DNA of 5,911 nucleotides from Bacteroidales bacterium. Its GTDB lineage: Bacteria > Bacteroidota > Bacteroidia > Bacteroidales > JAADGE01. The notes under the pieces are model-generated. The model saw nothing but the letters and a program-made list of their open reading frames with translations. It searched no databases and was not told where the DNA came from. Shown piece by piece: positions 1-5,392 of the stretch (positions within the stretch are counted from its first letter, which is position 1; the number at the start of each line of letters is the position of its first letter). The translations under genes and the position numbers were made by a program. The DNA lies in NCBI GenBank assembly GCA_024762915.1, contig JANTGL010000175.1, forward strand, positions 1-5,911. Reading direction: 5' to 3'.

Positions 1-494
1 CTTGTCGGAATTCCTTCAATGGCTTTATCGCTTGTTAAATTACTTGTGGTTGCTTTTCCGAGCAAGATAAGTCCGCCCCATAATCCGCGAGCATTAATAT
101 CAACACCGGTTCCTTCGGCATTATCGGCTTCTGCCGTAAAAACAATCGGTTTTGAAGCTGTCCCGACGGCATTTATTTTCCCGCCTCTTGCAACAATTAA
201 AGCACTGGCATTTTCTTCCTGTCCGGGTTTCCCTTTTATTAAGGTTCCGGCTTCAACGGTTAAGGTTTGTCCGTCATTTACAAAAACAAATCCGTTTAAT
301 ATCCATACTTTATCAGACGTAAAGGTATAATCTCCGGTTCCTTCACCGTTATCCGTTACGGTAACATTTCCGTTTCCGTCATCTTCATAAGTTGTAGCAT
401 TCGGGTCTACAGGTTTATCTTTTTTACAAGATGTAAAAGTTATTGCGATTGAAGCAATAAGCAAAAAAGTCATTTTTAAAATTTTGTTTGTCAT
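1..494 (-). CDS. Putative beta-helical surface lipoprotein, N-terminal part (3' end outside window)
   Basis: The frame opens with ATG at 494-492 and stays open to the window edge, giving 164 residues of a longer protein. Residues 1-22 are a lipoprotein signal (Lys4 and Lys7, hydrophobic core 9-20), with the predicted lipidated cysteine at Cys23 in FTSCKK. An Asp/Gly/Asn-rich linker follows (about 28-55). From about 60 come short beta-strand turns with the motifs VWILNGFVFVNDGQTLTVEAG (about 63-83), ASALIVARGGKINAVGTA (97-113) and RGLWGGLILLGKA (136-148). This 'write the strand, then GT/GG turn' pattern is typical of parallel beta-helix proteins. I recognise the sequence type as a common Bacteroidetes lipoprotein family, often found near TonB-dependent receptors, but I know of no established function. 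A Bacteroidetes -7 box and an array of Pho-like half-sites lie directly upstream, so phosphate-responsive expression is inferred. The neighbouring gene downstream is not visible. Confidence 0.8.
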   Translation of the reverse strand, partial: MTNKILKMTFLLIASIAITFTSCKKDKPVDPNATTYEDDGNGNVTVTDNGEGTGDYTFTSDKVWILNGFVFVNDGQTLTVEAGTLIKGKPGQEENASALIVARGGKINAVGTASKPIVFTAEADNAEGTGVDINARGLWGGLILLGKATTSNLTSDKAIEGIPT

Positions 495-548
495 TTTTTT
501 TAGTTTAATTAGTTAAAATGTTTTTTAGTCTTATTAATAAAATTTCTG

Positions 549-556
549 CAAAGTTA
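549..556 (-). promoter_or_regulatory. Bacteroidetes-type -7 promoter element for the lipoprotein gene
   Basis: On the minus strand the sequence reads TAACTTTG, an exact match to the Bacteroidetes sigma-ABfr -7 consensus TAnnTTTG. Transcription would start near 542, giving a leader of about 48 bases before the ATG at 494. No good TTG-type -33 element sits 19-20 bases upstream. That position is instead occupied by the last Pho-like half-site (583-577), as expected for an activator-dependent promoter. Confidence 0.65.
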
Positions 557-576
557 TTTTTGAAAAACAATAATCC

Positions 577-638
577 GGTTAAGAAATGTTTAAGTAAATA
601 TTAACTGTTTGTAAGTTTTTTGTTAACGAATTGTTAAG
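577..638 (-). promoter_or_regulatory. Putative Pho-box-like operator: six tandem TTAACA-type half-sites
   Basis: Read on the minus strand, six units begin with C or G followed by TTA at 638, 627, 615, 605, 594 and 583. Their cores are CTTAACA, GTTAACA, CTTACAA, GTTAATA, CTTAAAC and CTTAACC. The steps are 11, 12, 10, 11 and 11 bp, so the sites lie on one face of the helix. Tandem half-sites with 11-bp spacing are the known target of PhoB/PhoP-family regulators: TGTCA-type in E. coli and TTAACA-type in Bacillus. The last unit ends about 20 bp upstream of the TAACTTTG box at 556-549, so it covers the -33 position, the usual geometry for PhoB activation. The PhoB-like regulator gene starts about 100 bp away on the other strand. 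Binding itself is inferred. Confidence 0.65.
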
Positions 639-674
639 TTCGGGCTATTATTAAAATCCTGTAAATAATTATTT

Positions 675-682
675 TAATTTTG
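675..682 (+). promoter_or_regulatory. Bacteroidetes-type -7 promoter element for the two-component operon
   Basis: The sequence TAATTTTG matches TAnnTTTG exactly. A start of transcription near 688-690 would give a leader of about 50 bases before the ATG at 741. There is no convincing -33 TTG at the right distance (around 652-656). The nearest Pho-like half-site ends at 638, 36 bp upstream of the box. Autoregulation from the same array is possible, but the fit is looser than for the divergent lipoprotein promoter. Confidence 0.55.
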
Positions 683-740
683 CTGAATATACATAAGAAG
701 AACACACTATTAATATTATAAAAAACTGAATATCAAAGAG

Positions 741-1424
741 ATGAATAATCCTTATAAAATATTAATTATTGACGACGAAAAAGATGTCAGGGAAATATTG
801 AAGTTTAATATTTCAAATGCAGGTTATAAAGTTTATACCGCCAAAGACGGAATTGAAGGAATTGAACTTACTAAATCCAAAAAACCGCATTTGATCATTT
901 TAGATGTTATGATGCCGAAACAAGACGGTTATAAAACCTGCTCTGAAATCAGAAAAATTCCCGGTCAACAAAAAACGATTATTGTTTTTTTATCTGCCAG
1001 AAGTGAAGATTACTCACAAATTACGGGATTTGAAGCAGGCGGCGATGACTATATTACAAAACCCGTAAATCCGAATGTTTTGCTGTCTAAAATTAAAACA
1101 ATGCTGAAAAGACATCAAAGTACGGAATTAAAGAAAGATAAAATCATTAAAATAGGTTCTTATGAATTAGATAGTGACGAATATGCTGTTTATAAAAACG
1201 GAGATCAAATTATTTTACCGAAAAAACAATTTGAAATATTAAGATTATTATTTTCGCAACCGAATCATGTTTTTTCAAGAGAGGAAATTTTTGAAAAGAT
1301 TTGGGGTGATGATGTGATTGTAGGTTCACGAACAATTGATGTTCACATCCGAAAAATAAGAGAAAAATCAGGTATTGAAAATATAAAAACCTTAAAAGGT
1401 ATCGGTTATAAATTAGAACTGTAG
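741..1424 (+). CDS. PhoB/OmpR-family two-component response regulator
   Basis: This 227-residue protein has the usual length and layout of an OmpR/PhoB regulator. An N-terminal receiver domain covers about 5-123, with acidic pair Asp11/Asp12, phospho-acceptor Asp55 in LIILDVMMP, Ser85 at the switch position normally Thr/Ser, and Lys107 in TKP. A C-terminal winged-helix DNA-binding domain covers about 134-227, with recognition helix SRTIDVHIRKIREK (196-209) and the wing motif KGIGYKL. It acts in the cytoplasm as a phosphorylation-dependent transcription factor. Its partner is almost certainly the kinase that starts three bases after its stop codon. The divergent promoter region holds 11-bp-spaced TTAACA-like repeats typical of Pho regulators, which favours a PhoB-like role. 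The receiver and kinase alone would not prove phosphate as the signal. The ATG start is supported by the conserved N-terminus beginning at residue 6; only a weak AAAGAG precedes it. Confidence 0.93.
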   Translation: MNNPYKILIIDDEKDVREILKFNISNAGYKVYTAKDGIEGIELTKSKKPHLIILDVMMPKQDGYKTCSEIRKIPGQQKTIIVFLSARSEDYSQITGFEAGGDDYITKPVNPNVLLSKIKTMLKRHQSTELKKDKIIKIGSYELDSDEYAVYKNGDQIILPKKQFEILRLLFSQPNHVFSREEIFEKIWGDDVIVGSRTIDVHIRKIREKSGIENIKTLKGIGYKLEL

Positions 1425-1427
1425 AAA

Positions 1428-2489
1428 TTGAAAAAGATTATTTTTAATACCTCTGACCCTCGCAAATTATCGGCTGTTATTTCAGCTTTTATAAGCATCT
1501 TCGTCTTTTTTCTATACCTGATAATTCAACTTCTGTTTGATGATATAAACTTTCATTGGTCGGCACTTCTGATAATTATTTTCGGCATTTTTATTTTTTC
1601 TTATTATATTTTTAAATTAATTCTTCAAAAATTTATTTACGAAAAAATTCGATTAATCTATAAAACCATCCGGAATTTAAAACTTCAAAAAGACGAAAAA
1701 CCCGATATCAATCTAAACAATGATATTTTAAAAGAAGTTAAAGATGAAGTTGAGGAATGGGGTAAAGAACACAATCGGGAAATTGAAGATTTAAAAGATC
1801 GAGAAACTTTCAGACGAGAATATATCGGAAACATTTCACATGAGTTAAAAAATCCTATTTTTAATATTCAAGGATATATTTATTCTTTAATGCACGGTGC
1901 TTCGAAAAATCCGGATTTATTGAAAAAATATTTAAAACGAACCGATAAAAATATTGACAGAATAATAACCATTCTTGAAGATTTGGATACGATTTCCGAA
2001 CTTGAAATTACTGATTTGAAACCCAATTTTAAAGAATTTGATATTTTGGAACTCACCCAAGAGGTTATTGATTTATTCATAGATAAAGCTGCAAAAAAAA
2101 ATATCAAACTATTTTTTCGCGAAAAATATACGAATCCAATCCAAGTGATCGGTGATAAAAACCGAATTAAACAAGTAATCATAAATCTTATTGACAATGC
2201 CGTAAAATACAGTCATAAAAACAACAGAGTAAAAATCAGTTTTTTCGATATGGATAAAAATTACCTTATTGAAATAACCGATGAAGGACCCGGTATTGCC
2301 GAAAATGATTTACCGCGACTCTTCGAACGTTTTTACAGAACCGATAAAGCACGTTCAAGAGAAAAAGGCGGCAGCGGTTTAGGGCTTGCCATTGTCAAAC
2401 ACATTATCGAAGCTCATAATCAGACAATTAACGTACGAAGTACAGTCGGTGTAGGAACGTCCTTTGCTTTTACCGTAAAAAAAGCATAA
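1428..2489 (+). CDS. PhoR-like membrane sensor histidine kinase
   Basis: This 353-residue kinase starts with TTG. The preceding in-frame codons are the regulator's TAG stop and one AAA, and no in-frame ATG occurs before about residue 155, so TTG is the only sensible start. Two membrane segments (about 14-37 and 44-68) enclose a loop of only about six residues, so there is no periplasmic sensor domain. A charged, probably coiled-coil or HAMP-like linker (69-128) leads to the HisKA domain with phospho-acceptor His138 in NISHELKNP. The ATPase domain has the N box INLIDNAVKYS (Asn253, Asn257), G1 box DEGPGI (285-290), F box ERFYR and G2 box GGSGLGLAIV (314-323). The architecture and sequence style resemble the short Bacteroidetes kinases annotated as PhoR. 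It would autophosphorylate and pass phosphate to Asp55 of the regulator. Asn142, four after the histidine, is an accepted residue of the HExxT/N phosphatase motif. Confidence 0.93.
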   Translation: MKKIIFNTSDPRKLSAVISAFISIFVFFLYLIIQLLFDDINFHWSALLIIIFGIFIFSYYIFKLILQKFIYEKIRLIYKTIRNLKLQKDEKPDINLNNDILKEVKDEVEEWGKEHNREIEDLKDRETFRREYIGNISHELKNPIFNIQGYIYSLMHGASKNPDLLKKYLKRTDKNIDRIITILEDLDTISELEITDLKPNFKEFDILELTQEVIDLFIDKAAKKNIKLFFREKYTNPIQVIGDKNRIKQVIINLIDNAVKYSHKNNRVKISFFDMDKNYLIEITDEGPGIAENDLPRLFERFYRTDKARSREKGGSGLGLAIVKHIIEAHNQTINVRSTVGVGTSFAFTVKKA

Positions 2490-2536
2490 TCTGCTTCTAT
2501 TTCTTGTTTATATGTTTCAGATAATTAAAAATTCAT

Positions 2537-2544
2537 TATCTTTG
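2537..2544 (+). promoter_or_regulatory. Bacteroidetes-type -7 promoter element for the lipoprotein pair
   Basis: TATCTTTG is an exact match to TAnnTTTG. It lies 28 bases before the ATG at 2573, so transcription would start near 2551 with a very short leader. A partial -33 match (TTTC, 2515-2518) is 18 bases upstream. This separates the two lipoprotein genes from the upstream two-component operon, which has no obvious terminator in 2490-2536. Confidence 0.6.
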
Positions 2545-2545
2545 T

Positions 2546-2567
2546 ATTTCACTTTAAATTTCACTTT
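2546..2567 (+). repeat. Direct repeat of ATTTCACTTT in the leader
   Basis: The 10-base sequence ATTTCACTTT occurs at 2546-2555 and again at 2558-2567, a period of 12. It spans the expected transcription start and leader just before the lipoprotein ATG. It may be a binding site or a chance duplication in AT-rich DNA. Confidence 0.5.
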
Positions 2568-2572
2568 CAATA

Positions 2573-3229
2573 ATGAAAAAACCTTTTTTTGTACTTTTTA
2601 CAATCGCAGTATTATTTTTGGGAAGTTGCAGTATAACACAAGAATACCATTTTAATAAAGACCTTTCGGGAACCTACAGTTTTGATATAAAAATGGCTGA
2701 TTTAATTAATATGATGCAATCCATGGATACTTCCGGAAATATGATGTCTTCGATGGATACACTTGACCGTTCTTTTACGGAAATCGAAATTAAATATAAA
2801 GAAGCGGGAGCAAAAAATGTTAAAGTAGGATGGAAAGATGATAAAACCACCATTCATATTAATTTCGATTTTGCAAATATTGAGGATTTGAATTCTGTTC
2901 TGGAAAATTCAAGTACGGAATCCGGTATGAATTTCATGAACAATAATTCAAAAACTCCCGGTAAAATTACTCATAAAGGAAAACGGTCACTTTCTTTTGA
3001 TTTTCCTGAAATAAATAACGACAGCACTTCTATGAAAGGGATGGAATCAATGAAAGATTATATCACTGTTGAAACTATTTTTTCTTTTGATCGAAGAATT
3101 AAGAGTATCAATAATAAAAATGCAGTGATCAGTGATGATAAAAAAAGTTTTAAATTTTCCGGAAAATTAGATAAACTGTTAAACAAAGATTTTACTCTTG
3201 ATACTGACGTTAAATTAAAATTCAAATAA
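2573..3229 (+). CDS. Small methionine-rich lipoprotein, function unknown
   Basis: This 218-residue protein begins with a clear lipoprotein signal: Lys2-Lys3, hydrophobic 5-17, lipobox LGSC with Cys19. The mature part opens with QEYHFNKDLSGTYSFDIKM, an alternating-strand pattern seen in other envelope lipoproteins that start with a 'response to a non-linear beta-sheet' fold; I cannot name a family with confidence. Methionines cluster at 47-61 (MMQSM, NMM, SMD) and 154-160 (MKGMESM). Strands recur at 71-77, 93-99, 163-172 and 192-198, and the protein ends in a basic tail (KLKFK). It likely sits in the periplasm or outer membrane. It has its own -7 box at 2537-2544, and a second lipoprotein gene follows after a 22-base gap with no terminator, so the two probably form an operon. 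The function is unknown. Confidence 0.85.
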   Translation: MKKPFFVLFTIAVLFLGSCSITQEYHFNKDLSGTYSFDIKMADLINMMQSMDTSGNMMSSMDTLDRSFTEIEIKYKEAGAKNVKVGWKDDKTTIHINFDFANIEDLNSVLENSSTESGMNFMNNNSKTPGKITHKGKRSLSFDFPEINNDSTSMKGMESMKDYITVETIFSFDRRIKSINNKNAVISDDKKSFKFSGKLDKLLNKDFTLDTDVKLKFK

Positions 3230-3251
3230 TTATTTATTTAAAATATTGATT

Positions 3252-3782
3252 ATGAAAACATTACATTTAATTTCAATTCTTTCATTATTTATAATTTTTT
3301 CAACAAGTTGCGGAAACAATAACGAAAATTCATCTGAAAAAATCGCCGAAAAAATTATTGAAAATGCAACGGGCAATAAAGTTGACCTTGATGTTAACAA
3401 AAACGGAGATAAAGGAAGTATAACAATAAAAGGTGATAAGGGAGAAGAAATGACAATTTCCTCTAACGGAAATGAAATTCCCGATAATTTTCCTTCAGAT
3501 ATTTATCTTGTTGAAGGTGAAATAGCTTCTGTCGGAACGATTAACAGCGGAGAGGGTGATATTATCACAATTGTGATTAATGTTAAAGATGAATCTGAAG
3601 AAATTTCAAAAAGAATTCTTAAAGAAATGAAAGCAAACGGATGGAAAAATGAAATGAATATGACAACCGGCGAGGGCGGAATGCAAATGTATTCAAAAGA
3701 TGATAACAGTCTTACGGTGACGATGGGAAAAGATAATGATAAAACACAAGTCAGTTATATGGCTACTGTTTCAAAAAAATAA
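3252..3782 (+). CDS. Small lipoprotein, function unknown
   Basis: I place the start at ATG 3252 (176 residues). A TTG two codons upstream (3246) is possible, but the ATG gives a normal signal peptide. That signal is MKTLHLISIL followed by a hydrophobic stretch and lipobox STSC, with Cys20 lipidated. The mature protein has an Asn/Lys/Glu-rich segment (21-55) and a short strand pair SITIKGDKGEEMTIS (56-70). A C-terminal alpha/beta domain (77-176) begins IPDNFPSDIYLVEGEIASV, contains a helix EEISKRILKEMKANGW (116-131) and ends in two strands. This 'FP-D-Y...G' then 'helix...GW' layout is shared with many small bacterial lipoproteins of unknown role, a resemblance recalled rather than searched. 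It is probably co-transcribed with the preceding lipoprotein gene and may work with it in the envelope. Confidence 0.85.
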   Translation: MKTLHLISILSLFIIFSTSCGNNNENSSEKIAEKIIENATGNKVDLDVNKNGDKGSITIKGDKGEEMTISSNGNEIPDNFPSDIYLVEGEIASVGTINSGEGDIITIVINVKDESEEISKRILKEMKANGWKNEMNMTTGEGGMQMYSKDDNSLTVTMGKDNDKTQVSYMATVSKK

Positions 3783-3802
3783 GGTATTTTACGAACCTTT
3801 TT
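3781..3802 (+). terminator. Possible weak terminator after the lipoprotein pair
   Basis: AAGGT (3781-3785) pairs with ACCTT (3795-3799) across a 9-base loop, and three more T residues follow. The hairpin overlaps the last bases of the stop codon. The stem is only five pairs, so termination would be partial at best. No TAnnTTTG box is seen before the next gene, which may therefore depend on read-through. Confidence 0.35.
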
Positions 3803-3836
3803 AAATATTTATCGTATATCAGAAAAAAAATAAAAG

Positions 3837-4136
3837 ATGATTAAACATATTGTATTTGTAAAAATAAAAAGCGCATCGGAAGAAGAAAAAAAAGCTAATT
3901 TAACAACGCTTAAAGAAACATTAGACAATTTAGCTCCTAATATTCCCGACGTAAAAAATCCTCAATCAGGATTTAATATAACAGATTCTGACAGAGCTTC
4001 AGATTTTGTAATCATGGGTGATTTTGAAACAAAGGATGCATTGGATAAATTTTACAATGCTCCGGAGTATAAACAAGTATTAGATTTTATCAGCAGCATT
4101 AAAGGTCGAACCACTATTATTGACTTTGAATATTAA
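3837..4136 (+). CDS. Dabb-domain (stress-responsive A/B barrel) protein
   Basis: The 99-residue product is a single Dabb domain of the dimeric ferredoxin-like alpha+beta barrel type (Pfam Dabb). The typical opening MIKHIVFVKIK is present, followed by a helix (about 14-32), a central strand pair SGFNITDSDRASDFVIMGDF (44-63), the motif ALDKFYNAPEYKQVLDFI (68-85) and the last strand TTIIDFEY. The family usually forms cytoplasmic dimers; some members are enzymes (cyclases, dehydratases) and many have no known substrate. Nothing here identifies a substrate. The gene stands 54 bases after the lipoprotein pair and is closed by a strong terminator. The ATG at 3837 matches the family's N-terminus exactly. 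Confidence 0.88.
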   Translation: MIKHIVFVKIKSASEEEKKANLTTLKETLDNLAPNIPDVKNPQSGFNITDSDRASDFVIMGDFETKDALDKFYNAPEYKQVLDFISSIKGRTTIIDFEY

Positions 4137-4150
4137 ATTATATGTTTTAT

Positions 4151-4189
4151 AAAAGAATACGGATGTAAACAAAATCCGTATTCTTTTTT
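4151..4189. terminator. Strong bidirectional intrinsic terminator
   Basis: A perfect 14-bp stem (4151-4164 with 4174-4187, core GAATACGGAT) closes a 9-base loop and runs into TTTTTT on the plus strand. On the minus strand the same stem is followed by TTTTATAAAA. It lies between the convergent Dabb gene (stop at 4136) and the zinc-ribbon gene (stop at 4203), so it can serve both. Confidence 0.88.
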
Positions 4190-4202
4190 GACATAAACAA
4201 CA

Positions 4203-5312
4203 TTATTGGTTTTGCGTAAACCAAATAATTGCACCGATAATTGCTGCTCCGGCAAGAACCGCTAACGTTATCTTTATCCAACTCCATGGTCTTTCTCCCT
4301 GAACTTCTCCGGTTCTGGCATTAATCATAAAACGATAGATTTTTTCTTTGTATTTGTATGCACTCAACCATATGGGCAATAGTATATGTTTAAATGTTGT
4401 TGACATATAGTTTGTATTCATTGAAGAAATACGTTGATGATCCCCGCCGATATCTCTGTGAATATCTTGCCTGATTACGGGTTCCATTTTCCCTTTTGCC
4501 AATGTAAAACCGTTTTCCAAACTTACTTGATAAGTTTCTGATTTAAACCCGCTTAAATATTTTGTATCATAGGGAACCAAATTTTGTAAATCCCAAGGTT
4601 CCAACCGGTCGACATATTTTCTCGGTAAAGTATCGCTTGCCGGGACCATCACATCATCAAATACTCTTGATACTCTTCCGCTTACCGATGTCCATCGAGT
4701 TTTCGTTACGGTTCTTGATTTTTGTTGCCCGTCTTCGTAATAAGTTTCGGTTGTTTGATAATCATCACCGCGTTGTCCGGAATAACTTGTTCGCGTGTCA
4801 GAATCATAGGTCCAATAGGGCGTATAAATTCCGGCAAGGTCTTCGGTTTGTCGAGCTTGCGATTTTAATTTATTCGGGGCAAACCAAAGTTTCTTCAGCC
4901 ATTTCTTATACAATTCATGCCCTTGCTTTTTATCAACTTTAAAAGATAACATTGCTTTCGGAGCAATAATACTTGAAGTATGCGCTTCTTTTGAAACTAA
5001 AGGACTTCCGCAAAAATCGCATTCCGAAGATACAATATTGGGATCAAAAGTTGTTTCTGCTCCGCAAGAATCACATTTAACGGTTGTAATTTCAATTTTC
5101 GGAGCAATATCTGCTTGATTATTAATATAACTTTTAAAATCAAGTTCTTGAACAGCTTGAATTTTTGCTTCTTCATCAATTTCAATTTCATTTAATGCAC
5201 CGCAAAATTCACATTTTAAGCTGTCGGTTCCGGGAGCAAAAGTTAATTTTGCTCCGCAATTTTTACAAGTGATTTCATTTTGTCTGCTTTCACTGACTTT
5301 TTTTTCTTCCAT
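4203..5312 (-). CDS. Membrane-anchored protein with two TFIIB-like zinc ribbons
   Basis: I take ATG at 5312 as the start (369 residues); an upstream in-frame TTG at 5330 would only add a hydrophobic stub (MIFIFI). Two zinc ribbons with identical CxxC-14-CxxC spacing are seen: Cys16/19/34/37 and Cys80/83/98/101. A conserved middle region follows, with GIYTPYWTYD (161-170), DDVMVPASDTLP (219-230) and LLPIWLSAYKY (311-321), then TGEVQGERPWSW before one C-terminal membrane helix (about 345-366) and a short tail. This matches a widespread family that databases often mislabel 'primosomal protein N' / superfamily II helicase'; no helicase motifs are present. The ribbons would face the cytoplasm. Its neighbour upstream is an SPFH protein. 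That pairing resembles ydjG/ydjI of the Bacillus ydjFGHI envelope-stress set, where such proteins help place PspA at the membrane (recalled, not tested). No good -7 box is seen upstream. Confidence 0.88.
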   Translation of the reverse strand: MEEKKVSESRQNEITCKNCGAKLTFAPGTDSLKCEFCGALNEIEIDEEAKIQAVQELDFKSYINNQADIAPKIEITTVKCDSCGAETTFDPNIVSSECDFCGSPLVSKEAHTSSIIAPKAMLSFKVDKKQGHELYKKWLKKLWFAPNKLKSQARQTEDLAGIYTPYWTYDSDTRTSYSGQRGDDYQTTETYYEDGQQKSRTVTKTRWTSVSGRVSRVFDDVMVPASDTLPRKYVDRLEPWDLQNLVPYDTKYLSGFKSETYQVSLENGFTLAKGKMEPVIRQDIHRDIGGDHQRISSMNTNYMSTTFKHILLPIWLSAYKYKEKIYRFMINARTGEVQGERPWSWIKITLAVLAGAAIIGAIIWFTQNQ

Positions 5313-5355
5313 AATAAATATAAATATCAAGTATTAATATACTGTAATTATTTAA

Positions 5356-5384
5356 ATTAAAAAGCATCTGATTTAACAGATGCT
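5356..5384 (-). terminator. Intrinsic terminator after the SPFH gene
   Basis: On the minus strand AGCATCTG pairs with CAGATGCT across a six-base loop (arms 5384-5377 and 5370-5363), followed by TTTT, AA and TTT. It begins 8 bases past the SPFH stop codon and lies before the zinc-ribbon start at 5312. The two genes are therefore either transcribed separately or joined by partial read-through. Confidence 0.8.
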
Positions 5385-5392
5385 CAAAATTT

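Noticed and set aside
19..330. Open frame of 103 codons on the plus strand
   Set aside because: It lies wholly inside the minus-strand lipoprotein gene, which has a signal peptide, a promoter and coherent beta-strand motifs; the plus-strand translation has none.
1880..2197. Open frame of 105 codons on the minus strand
   Set aside because: It is antisense to the HisKA-to-ATPase region of the histidine kinase, whose motifs are intact.
4562..4942. Open frame of 126 codons on the plus strand
   Set aside because: It is antisense to the conserved middle of the zinc-ribbon protein and has no recognisable domain or promoter.
4997..5191. Open frame of 64 codons on the minus strand
   Set aside because: It is an alternative frame inside the zinc-ribbon gene, with Lys/Leu/Ile-rich nonsense translation.
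5313..5355. Promoter for the zinc-ribbon gene
   Set aside because: The best minus-strand match, AATACTTG, differs from TAnnTTTG at two positions, so I do not call a promoter here.
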